The notes beneath the pieces were generated by a model. The model had not been told where the DNA came from, did no database searches, and worked only from the letters and a program-made list of their open reading frames with translations. A program made the position numbers and the translations under genes. Shown piece by piece: positions 1 through 6,740 of a stretch of 10,926 bases of DNA (within the stretch, counting starts at the first letter, position 1; every line of letters begins with the position of its first letter). The stretch is from JANYCO01 sp964437245. GTDB lineage: Bacteria; Bacteroidota; Bacteroidia; Cytophagales; Cytophagaceae. The stretch lies in the NCBI GenBank assembly GCA_964437245.1, contig CAYTGJ010000151.1:1-10926 (forward strand). The letters run 5' to 3'.

Positions 1-853
1 GACTGAGTGTTGAGAAACTAAAAGCAGGGCTTGCCAACTGGAAAATGCACATTGTTGTTCAGTTGACAACCTTTTTGTTTTTTCCGCTTATCGTTTTGGC
101 ATCACGGCCCTTGTTCATTGGCACCGACTTTGAGTTGCTTTGGTTGGGTGTGTTTTTTCTGGCAGCTTTACCGTCCACGGTTTCCTCTTCCGTGGTCATG
201 GTTTCCATCNNNNNNNNNNCATCGCCAAGGGCAACATTCCCGCAGCCATTTTCAATGCGAGCATTTCAAGTTTAATCGGCGTGGTGGTTACGCCGCTCTG
301 GGTTGGGTTGTTCATCGCTTCTGCAACGGGCGATTTTGATATCACTGATATCGTCATCAAGTTGGTTTTTCAAGTCTTGTTGCCTGTGATTATTGGCATT
401 AGCCTCAACTCTCGTTTTGGCGCCATTGCCGAAAAGTATAAAAAACAACTTAAATATTTCGATCAGGCAATTATCCTCACCATCATTTACACATCGTTTT
501 GTAAGTCATTCTCCCAGCATCTTTTTGAAGGCTTCACCGCCTTTGAACTAGCCGGGCTCGCCGCAGGGATGATGGCCTTGTTTTTTGTTGTATTCCTTTG
601 CGTTGGACTACTCAGCCGCTTTTTTGGCTTTTCAGAGGAAGATCGTATTACGGTTTTATTTTGTGGATCTAAAAAGTCATTGGTACACGGAACGGTCATG
701 TCAAAAGTGCTTTTTCAGCACAGCACCATCACGGGCATCGTATTGTTGCCGCTCATGCTATACCATGCCCTGCAATTAATTGCCGCCAGCATCATCGCTC
801 AGGGTATGGCCCGACGAAAAGACTACAATACAAGGCTTAAATCAGCAATATGA
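1..853 (+). CDS. SBF-like (YfeH-type) bile acid:sodium symporter-family transporter, 5' truncated, interrupted by assembly gap
   Basis: This is a polytopic inner-membrane transporter of the SBF-like CPA family, related to E. coli YfeH; the substrate is unknown. The start lies before the window. The first full codon is at 3, reading LSVEKLKAGLANWKMHIVVQ, then hydrophobic segments up to PSTVSSSVVMVSI at 209. After the N run the protein continues as AKGNIPAAIFNASIS in another frame. The motifs PSTVSSS, GNIPAA, and the C-terminal CGSKKSLVHGTVMSKVLF and LPLMLYHALQLI are typical of this family. If the contig ends are merged through their shared CATC, about 278 residues are visible, which fits a family length near 330 with the N-terminus missing. 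The gene ends in TGA that overlaps the next start (ATGA), so it is probably co-translated with the ene-reductase. The frame change is an assembly artefact, not a pseudogene mark. Family call is confident; substrate is not inferable. Confidence 0.85.
210..219. other. Assembly gap (10 N), probably of negative true length
   Basis: Ten N bases separate two contig ends. The left end finishes ...TTTCCATC at 209 and the right end begins CATCGCCAAGG at 220, so both carry CATC. Collapsing the N run plus one CATC copy (14 bases) gives GTT TCC ATC GCC AAG GGC AAC, which reads V-S-I-A-K-G-N. This restores a single open frame and matches the family sequence expected here. The N run is therefore a placeholder rather than missing sequence. 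Confidence 0.85.
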
Positions 854-1932
854 AACTTTTAGAAAAAATACAGTTGGGCGATATCAGCCTAAAAAATAGA
901 ATGGCCATGGCAGCGATGACCAGAGGTCGTACAGACATCAATGGCCTGGTGGGTGATATGACAGTAGAATACTATACCCAAAGGGCAGGCGCAGGTTTGC
1001 TTTTTACCGAGTCCATCAGGATCAGTGAAGAAGCTACCGGCAGCCCGCTCACCCCAGGTATTTTCACAGATCAACAAATAGAAGCATGGAAGAAGGTTAC
1101 AACGGCGGTACACGATAAAGGCGGCGTTATTATAGCCCAGCTTTGGCACACCGGCCGCATGGGGCATTCTGTAGACAGGAATGGCAAGCTCCCTTTGGGG
1201 CCATCCCCCTTGCCTATCCGGGGTATGCAGCATTTTACCACGCAGGGCAAGAAGGATTACGAGATACCGCAGGAAATGACAATTTCCGAGATCAAGCAGA
1301 CGATAAAGGACTTTGGTCAGGCCGCAAAAAATGCCATAGCGGCAGGGTTTAACGGGGTTGCGCTTCACGCTGCCAATGGCTATCTGCCCAACCAGTTCTT
1401 AGCTGAAAGTGCCAATCAAAGGACGGATGATTATGGGGGCAGCATTACTAACAAGGTCCGCTTTGTAGTGGAGGTGATGGAGGAATTGATCAGTGTGGTG
1501 GGTGGTGAAAAGGTAGGTATTAAAATATCTCCTTTCCATCCCTATGGCGATATGGTACTGGACGACCCTACTGCTACCTATACCTGCCTGATCGAAAAAC
1601 TGAACGAAATGGACTTTGCCTATGTGGAGATCATGAGACGCAGCCCCTTTTTCCCTTCGCCTGAGCATCTTTCAGTTGTCGATGAGATCGAATTGTTTGG
1701 CAGGAAGATCCGCCAGACAGTGATTGCTAATGCAGGGTATGACAAGGCTTCTGCCGAAGCAGAGCTTGAAAAAGGCATTGCAAAGCTTATTTCGTTTGGC
1801 AAGCTATACATCGCAAACCCCGACCTGCCTGAACGGTTTGAAAAAAATGCCAGGCTGAGTGAGCCGGACAGGGCAACGATCTATGGGGGCGGGAAACAAG
1901 GATATATTGATTATCCGCTTTGGAACGAATAA
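850..1932 (+). CDS. Old Yellow Enzyme-family FMN-dependent alkene reductase (NemA-like)
   Basis: This predicted cytoplasmic FMN flavoenzyme uses NAD(P)H to reduce activated C=C bonds (enones, enoates), and often nitro compounds. The protein is 360 residues, the normal length for a classical OYE TIM barrel. Visible family marks are LKNRMAMAAMTRGR near 15-27, QLWHTGR at 97-103, the active-site strand HAANGYLPNQF at 173-183 (substrate-binding H173 and N176; Y178 at the proton-donor position in the strand motif), NQRTDDYGGS at 189-198, and the FMN phosphate region FGKLYIANPDLPERF at 316-330, followed by GYIDYP near the end. The start at 850 overlaps the transporter stop as ATGA, so translational coupling is likely and the two may handle one compound or its product. 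Natural substrate is unknown. The usual MTRSR reads MTRGR here, which should be tolerated. A xenobiotic or stress detoxification role is inference. Confidence 0.93.
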   Translation: MKLLEKIQLGDISLKNRMAMAAMTRGRTDINGLVGDMTVEYYTQRAGAGLLFTESIRISEEATGSPLTPGIFTDQQIEAWKKVTTAVHDKGGVIIAQLWHTGRMGHSVDRNGKLPLGPSPLPIRGMQHFTTQGKKDYEIPQEMTISEIKQTIKDFGQAAKNAIAAGFNGVALHAANGYLPNQFLAESANQRTDDYGGSITNKVRFVVEVMEELISVVGGEKVGIKISPFHPYGDMVLDDPTATYTCLIEKLNEMDFAYVEIMRRSPFFPSPEHLSVVDEIELFGRKIRQTVIANAGYDKASAEAELEKGIAKLISFGKLYIANPDLPERFEKNARLSEPDRATIYGGGKQGYIDYPLWNE

Positions 1933-1969
1933 AATTTAACGGAAAAAGGATTACGAAGATCAACCAGTT

Positions 1970-2635
1970 ATGAGTTTAGCACGTGAGAAATTAAGCTTGC
2001 CTAATGACGGCAAGAAGTTATTGCTGCATTCCTGCTGCGCACCATGTTCCGGTGAAGTAATGGAAGCATTGATTGCCTCGGAGATTGATTTCACGATTTT
2101 CTTTTATAATCCTAATATCCATCCGCTGAAAGAATACGAATTGAGAAAGAGCGAAAATATTCGTTTTGCAGAAAAATATAATATACCGTTTGTTGATGCT
2201 GATTACGATAAAGATAATTGGTTTGAGCGGGCAAAGGGAATGGAAATGGAACCCGAAAGAGGGATACGCTGTACCATGTGTTTTGATATGCGGTTTGAAC
2301 GCACAGCTCTATATGCTTATGAAAATGGGTTTTCGGTAATCTCCAGTTCGCTGGGAATTTCCAGATGGAAAAATATGGATCAGATAAATGACTGCGGCCT
2401 GAGAGCTGCGGGGCATTATCCGGGAATTACTTACTGGACTTATAACTGGCGTAAAAAAGGTGGCTCTTCCAGAATGCAGGAAATAAACCAGCGTGAACAA
2501 TTTTACATGCAGGAATATTGCGGATGCGTATATTCATTGCGGGATACTAATAATTGGAGAGTCTCAAATGGGAGACCTAAAATAGTTCTTGGTGAAAAAT
2601 ACTATGGCAAGAATGACGAAGAAAGCAAAGATTAA
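1970..2635 (+). CDS. queH: Epoxyqueuosine reductase QueH
   Basis: QueH reduces epoxyqueuosine to queuosine at the wobble position of tRNAs with GUN anticodons. It is the cobalamin-independent alternative to QueG and uses an iron-sulfur cluster with a further metal. The protein has 221 residues, usual for the stand-alone form (formerly DUF208). Seen directly: N-terminal LLLHSCCAPCSGEV with C22, C23 and C26; FFYNPNIHPLKEYELRK at 44-60; the CTMC pair C101 and C104; SSLGISRWKNMDQIN at 126-140; and the C-terminal QEYCGCVYSLRD with C184 and C186. These are the conserved family cysteines. It starts 37 bp after the ene-reductase stop on the same strand, so it may share the transcript, but there is no functional link to it. 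The ATG at 1970 is the first in frame just before the CCAPC motif and lacks a clear Shine-Dalgarno sequence, as is usual in Bacteroidota. No other queuosine gene is in the window. Confidence 0.95.
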   Translation: MSLAREKLSLPNDGKKLLLHSCCAPCSGEVMEALIASEIDFTIFFYNPNIHPLKEYELRKSENIRFAEKYNIPFVDADYDKDNWFERAKGMEMEPERGIRCTMCFDMRFERTALYAYENGFSVISSSLGISRWKNMDQINDCGLRAAGHYPGITYWTYNWRKKGGSSRMQEINQREQFYMQEYCGCVYSLRDTNNWRVSNGRPKIVLGEKYYGKNDEESKD

Positions 2636-2732
2636 TTTGATATGAATTGATCGCAATGTACCCTGCATTAAGGTTAAATCAGATGTGAAAGAACATGAAA
2701 CCACATTATACGGATTATGTACTTCCTTACCG

Positions 2733-4877
2733 TTATATAGCCAAACGAATTATACAGGAGAGATTAACCCCTTGCTCAGGAAGATTGAGTATTCTGTAAC
2801 GACTCATGTTGTTGAGGTATTTCTGGTTAGTCAGATTTCGTCCAATCATTATAATGGATAGTTTTTGTTTCCCAATAAAAAAGTCCATGGAGTAATTGAG
2901 ATTAATAAGAAAATATCCTGGTGTTACTTTTTCATTTCGGTCTACTCTGTTTTGGGCAGCGAAATACTGTCCTGCAAAGGCTAAACGAGTTTCTTTTATT
3001 TTTCCTGAACTGACGACCTTATATTCCAATTCTCCTAATGCAGAGAATGGAGGTGTAAAGGGTAGGGGATAAGAAGTTTCAATATTTTTATTCCACACAT
3101 ATTCCAACGCATTTAATAGATTCCAACGCTTCCCTATCTTTAAAGAAAGAGAGGATTCTATGCCATTTATCCATACTGGGGCTTCTGTATATCGATAAAC
3201 CTGTCCTGCATCTGCTAAGGGAGAAAACCTGGCAGAAGGACTTAGGTAAATATAATTGGAGAAATAATACAGGAAAGGAGATATTGAAAAATCCAGTTTT
3301 CTTTTTTTGATATTCAGGATTATATCCTGCATATATCCTCGCTCTGCTGTTAGAGTGGAATCACCCATCTCATGTCTGAACGTTCCATGATGTACTCCAT
3401 TGGAGGTAAGTTCCGCAGCGGTTGGTACACGGAAAGCGGATCCGATGTTATATTTAATTTCAGTACGTTCGTTTATCCGGAACAGTATCCCTGTAGCCCC
3501 TGATAAATTAAGATAATCCCGGTCAATGGCCGGACTTCTTTGAGTGTAGCCTATTATCAATGATGTTGCATCATATTGAGGTAACAGAGATTTTTGAATA
3601 TTTTGCTTTGTCCAGTCAGCCCTGATACCAGATGTCCATAATAGGCGAGGGGTAATTTTGTATTCTTCCAAAACAAATATCCCCGCCTGCGCTGTGGTAT
3701 ATTCAGGTATTAGAAATTCGTAACCATCTCTTTCGTTTTTTTGTATTTGTCCGGAAAGCCCATAAGAGAAGTTTAAGCGATCAGAAGCCGGAGTAGCAAA
3801 TTTTAACGAAAGCGAATAGGTTCTCAATATAAGTTTTAAAGCAAGTGAGCCTTGGGGAACTGGGCCATAGCCATGATAATGCGGAGGAGAATGTTCTTCT
3901 CTTATGTTTTGCTGATATCCTATATCAAGATCAGATTCTGTTTTACGTATGAAGAGTTTTGTATTGGAAATGACTTTGATATGTTGGATGTCCTGATAGG
4001 GGAGGTTGATATCTCTTATATTCCCATCGTCGGTGAGCTGATACGCTCTTGGTATACCGAAAGCTCCGGAGAAAAATCCTACCCGTTGACCGTATTTTGA
4101 AAAGTATAAAGAAGTGATCCCCCATTTTTTTCTTATCCCTGTAAGCAATGAAAAATTCAACTCTTTTCCCGCCGTATTTTTTAATCTGTTGTTATAGATA
4201 GGCAATCTGTAACTGTTGTAATCAAATTCTGTTGCCGGAACCCTGTAATCACCATATTCCTGCCAGGTAACTCTTCCTCTTGCAAACATGCTGTTATGGG
4301 CGGTTTCCAGAAGTAAGGAACCTCCATAGGTATCATTGCCTGATCTGTAGTTCAGCAATACTTCCGGGTTAAAATAATTGCCCGCTTTTATACGAGGCTT
4401 GAGTATATTGATCACTCCACCGATCCCATCTGATCCGTACAGTAATGAAACAGGGCCTTTAATGATCTCTACCTGGTCTACATTGTACTGATCTATTTCG
4501 AGACCATGATCTACTCCCCATTGCTGTCCTTCCTGCTTGATCCCGTATTCATTTACAATTACTCTGTTAAAACTCATTCCTCTTATTACAGGTTTGGAAA
4601 TGCCTACTCCTGTATTGATCGAGCTTATACCCGGGAGTTTTTCGAGTGTATTAATAAAGGTATTGCCTTGATTTTTCAGGAGGAACCCCTGATCCAACTG
4701 TGTATAAGAAAGTGTTTTCCCAAGAGGATTGTCGACACTCTTTTGCGCTTCAATTTCTACTTCACTCAAGGTCACCGTATCTTTCAGGATCCTTAAAGAA
4801 TCTTTTTGTGCAGACAGGCTAAACGGAATAAAAATGGATACTGTAAACAGAATAAAAAGGTAATTATTCTTAAACAT
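2733..4877 (-). CDS. TonB-dependent outer-membrane receptor with His-rich extracellular-loop motif; candidate metal or metallophore importer
   Basis: This is a 714-residue outer-membrane TonB-dependent transporter. Residues 1-24 are a signal peptide ending SLSAQ. A TonB-box-like DTVTLSEVEI follows at 33-42. The plug covers roughly 55-165, with LPGISSINTGVGISKPVIRG, the segment GQQWGVDHGLEID at 117-129, and VEIIKGPVSLLYGSDGIGGVINI. The rest is the beta-barrel, ending in a strand at NLSCIIRLAI. There is no SusC-type carboxypeptidase-like N-terminal extension and no SusD partner, so glycan uptake is unlikely. Residues 327-338, EEHSPPHYHGYG, place H329, H333 and H335 in a probable surface loop. 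This recalls the His-rich loop of zinc receptors such as ZnuD by character only; I cannot show homology of the loop. It is the last gene of a minus-strand run, only 2 bp after the lipoprotein. Receptor call is firm; zinc or another metal as substrate is inference. Confidence 0.92.
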   Translation of the reverse strand: MFKNNYLFILFTVSIFIPFSLSAQKDSLRILKDTVTLSEVEIEAQKSVDNPLGKTLSYTQLDQGFLLKNQGNTFINTLEKLPGISSINTGVGISKPVIRGMSFNRVIVNEYGIKQEGQQWGVDHGLEIDQYNVDQVEIIKGPVSLLYGSDGIGGVINILKPRIKAGNYFNPEVLLNYRSGNDTYGGSLLLETAHNSMFARGRVTWQEYGDYRVPATEFDYNSYRLPIYNNRLKNTAGKELNFSLLTGIRKKWGITSLYFSKYGQRVGFFSGAFGIPRAYQLTDDGNIRDINLPYQDIQHIKVISNTKLFIRKTESDLDIGYQQNIREEHSPPHYHGYGPVPQGSLALKLILRTYSLSLKFATPASDRLNFSYGLSGQIQKNERDGYEFLIPEYTTAQAGIFVLEEYKITPRLLWTSGIRADWTKQNIQKSLLPQYDATSLIIGYTQRSPAIDRDYLNLSGATGILFRINERTEIKYNIGSAFRVPTAAELTSNGVHHGTFRHEMGDSTLTAERGYMQDIILNIKKRKLDFSISPFLYYFSNYIYLSPSARFSPLADAGQVYRYTEAPVWINGIESSLSLKIGKRWNLLNALEYVWNKNIETSYPLPFTPPFSALGELEYKVVSSGKIKETRLAFAGQYFAAQNRVDRNEKVTPGYFLINLNYSMDFFIGKQKLSIIMIGRNLTNQKYLNNMSRYRILNLPEQGVNLSCIIRLAI

Positions 4878-4879
4878 GC

Positions 4880-5737
4880 TTATAAGAGAACATTTACCTT
4901 TATTTTCTTTTCAACCGTATTGCCAGCATTGTCATATGATTTTATGATAAAGGTATGTATACCAGTGGAAAAGTTGGAGGTCGGAATCGTATAGTCGTAT
5001 TGGTAATTAGTGGATGTTCCTGTACCTTGTGGAAAATAATATTGATCAACGGTAAATTCAGTATCGGCGGGATTAAGGTAGGTGATCTCTATTCTCCCTC
5101 CTTCAAGAATTTTATTGTCTGTGATGTTGGCGTTGAATTCTATCACATCGCCTCTGTTCATTCCAATTGAATCGGATGCTGGAGTAATCATGTGAATAGT
5201 AGGGTCTTGGTTGTCTCCGCTGTTCGTGACTTTAAGGTTGTAAATCACGAACTCAGCTTCATTGCCTTTCGCATCGACACATTGAATCATAAAATGATAA
5301 TTACCTGCGGTAACCTCCGAAGGCACTGTAATTTCTTCGTTAATCTTTTTTTGCTGACCCTCTAAGTCTACTATTTTTAATACTTTCCAGTCAGTGCTTG
5401 TAGTTTTTAAATTGGGACCGGCAGGGCTTATATTGTCATAGAATCCTATTCTGTGTGCGTGGCAATCAAAGTTACTATGCAAGTCAATTTTGTATTGAGA
5501 CAATCCTTCTTTTGCTTTCAAAACAAATTCCAGTCTGAATACCTGAGAAGAATTTAGCTTTATAGTCCGGTTATCAGTTGTCCCGCACACAATATCACTG
5601 CCGATAGCAGGCTGGACAGACACTATTTCGATCGTAGGTTTTTCAGGAAAGTCAGAGGGGGTAACGGACTCTTTTCTGGATTTGCACCCATTAAAAAAGA
5701 GAATGATTAAAAGGACAATATAAGGACTGTTTTTCAT
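4880..5737 (-). CDS. DUF4625-like lipoprotein with two Ig-like domains and a His/Cys cluster
   Basis: This 285-residue protein has a lipoprotein signal peptide: hydrophobic 6-15, then FFNGC with the lipidated C18. The residues after the cysteine, KSRKES, are not the acidic run that directs Bacteroidota lipoproteins to the cell surface, so it may stay on the periplasmic side of the outer membrane. Two beta-sandwich units can be read: about 33-172 and 178-285. The first holds LSQYKIDLHSNFDCHAHR (H87, C92, H93, H95), which resembles the conserved signature I associate with DUF4625; the second repeats the pattern D-N-K-I-L...G-G-R-I-E-I and ends with the FIIKSYDNAGN Ig-like strand. It lies between the 308-residue T9SS protein (11 bp) and the TonB receptor (2 bp), which suggests one transcript and a joint role, probably as a substrate-handling accessory. 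Metal binding by the His/Cys cluster is inference; the family has no established biochemical function that I know. Confidence 0.8.
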   Translation of the reverse strand: MKNSPYIVLLIILFFNGCKSRKESVTPSDFPEKPTIEIVSVQPAIGSDIVCGTTDNRTIKLNSSQVFRLEFVLKAKEGLSQYKIDLHSNFDCHAHRIGFYDNISPAGPNLKTTSTDWKVLKIVDLEGQQKKINEEITVPSEVTAGNYHFMIQCVDAKGNEAEFVIYNLKVTNSGDNQDPTIHMITPASDSIGMNRGDVIEFNANITDNKILEGGRIEITYLNPADTEFTVDQYYFPQGTGTSTNYQYDYTIPTSNFSTGIHTFIIKSYDNAGNTVEKKIKVNVLL

Positions 5738-5748
5738 AGAGTTGAGCT

Positions 5749-6675
5749 TTATTGAATGGTAATTCTGGTAGCCATTGCTGAATAATCTGTCTGGATGAGT
5801 ATGATATAACTTCCTGTGGATAGTTTTTCTAATGAAATACTTTCCTGATGAACGCCCTGGTGTTTAACTCCAAGTTCCTTCCTGAAGATCTCTCTGCCAT
5901 CGGTTCCTAAAAGTGAAAAGTATACAGGGGTTACTTCTGACAGCTGGAATTCTATATTGGTTGTAGTAGTAGCTGGATTAGGGTAAGGTGCAAAAATCTT
6001 TATGTCCTCGCTTCGCGCATAGGATGATTTTACAGAAGTAGTAGTAAATTCTATGATCGGATATATCGCGAGATAAGTACATACCGGTGTAAAATTCTGC
6101 GTGTAAAAATCCCTCCAGACCGGAGTGCCGTGCGAGTGTACCTGTATAACATTACGTCCGAATTTATCCTCTGCTGGTCTGCTTCCATTTGTTCCGTATA
6201 AAATTCCTAACGTATCCGGATGTGCATGATGGCTGTAATCGTACAGGTCAAAAGCTACAAAGAAAGAATCTTGTACCTGTACAGGTGAATCAAATGTTAC
6301 AGGGTAAGCATTTCCTGAGACATCAAGGACTACATTCTTTACAGCTTTGGAGGCGACTCGCACAGCAGGGAAGTTATTATTTCCAACAGTCCATACGTTA
6401 AAAGCAGAGCTGTCTTGTGTACCGGGAGTAACCTTTCCTGTCAAATGACTTATTACACCTTGTAAATTGACAGTTCCGTTTATATAATATTTTTCTGCAA
6501 ATTGCTGTCTCCCCAAATAATTGTGTCCTGTCCAGAATCCCCAGTTGCCACCGGTGGAATATTGATTGATGGTGAGGCCGCTTTCTTTAGCCAGATTACG
6601 CAGCGTGTCTTTTAATTGTGCCTCTGCATTCAAAGCAAGAGACAATGCAAAAAAAATAAAGTAGATTTGTTTCAT
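5749..6675 (-). CDS. T9SS-exported surface protein with paired His clusters, function unknown
   Basis: A 308-residue secreted protein. Residues 1-20 form a signal peptide (ending AEAQ). Residues 21-215 are a predominantly beta domain I cannot assign to a named family; it begins with STGGNWGFWTGHNYLG at 40-55. Two His clusters stand out: DYSHHAHPDT (H149, H150, H152) and QVHSHGTPVW (H180, H182), each next to aromatic or acidic residues. Residues 227-308 are a type A T9SS sorting domain: APYPNPATTTTNIEFQL, then LGTDGREIFRKELG, then LSTGSYIILIQTD and a final basic strand. The protein should therefore cross the outer membrane through the Por machinery and be attached to the surface or released. 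It is 11 bp upstream of the lipoprotein gene and follows a hairpin at 6693-6721. Inferred role: extracellular capture of a metal or metal complex for the downstream receptor. A structural surface protein is the alternative. Confidence 0.85.
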   Translation of the reverse strand: MKQIYFIFFALSLALNAEAQLKDTLRNLAKESGLTINQYSTGGNWGFWTGHNYLGRQQFAEKYYINGTVNLQGVISHLTGKVTPGTQDSSAFNVWTVGNNNFPAVRVASKAVKNVVLDVSGNAYPVTFDSPVQVQDSFFVAFDLYDYSHHAHPDTLGILYGTNGSRPAEDKFGRNVIQVHSHGTPVWRDFYTQNFTPVCTYLAIYPIIEFTTTSVKSSYARSEDIKIFAPYPNPATTTTNIEFQLSEVTPVYFSLLGTDGREIFRKELGVKHQGVHQESISLEKLSTGSYIILIQTDYSAMATRITIQ

Positions 6676-6692
6676 ATCCTTTAAATAGAATA

Positions 6693-6721
6693 GACTCCGG
6701 TTGAGTTATTTAACCGGAGTC
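6693..6721 (-). terminator. Intergenic hairpin: probable terminator or partial terminator
   Basis: A perfect 10-bp inverted repeat, GACTCCGGTT at 6693-6702 and AACCGGAGTC at 6712-6721, encloses a 9-base loop. Read on the minus strand it lies 19 bp after the stop of the propeller gene and is followed by TATTCTATTT, a broken U-tract. It sits 17 bp before the start of the 308-residue T9SS gene. It could end transcription, or only reduce it and so set different levels for the first gene and the three below it. On the plus strand it is followed by TTGTTTTG, but no gene on that strand needs it. Confidence 0.75.
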
Positions 6722-6740
6722 TTGTTTTGTGAATTTTTAG

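Noticed and set aside
45..853. Frameshifted or degenerate transporter pseudogene.
   Set aside because: The frame change coincides with the N run and disappears when the shared CATC at the contig ends is merged; the rest of the protein is intact.
889..1811. Minus-strand open frames of up to 159 codons inside the ene-reductase.
   Set aside because: They are antisense shadows of a confidently identified gene in a GC-richer stretch and show no recognisable protein features.
2636..2732. Bidirectional terminator expected between the convergent queH and receptor genes.
   Set aside because: I searched this 97-bp gap and found only short weak complementarities (for example AATG/CATT near 2656-2671), no stem with a U-tract and no small gene.
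2733..5737. SusC/SusD-type polysaccharide uptake pair.
   Set aside because: The receptor lacks the SusC carboxypeptidase-like N-terminal domain and the lipoprotein is a 285-residue beta protein, not an alpha-helical SusD of about 500 residues.
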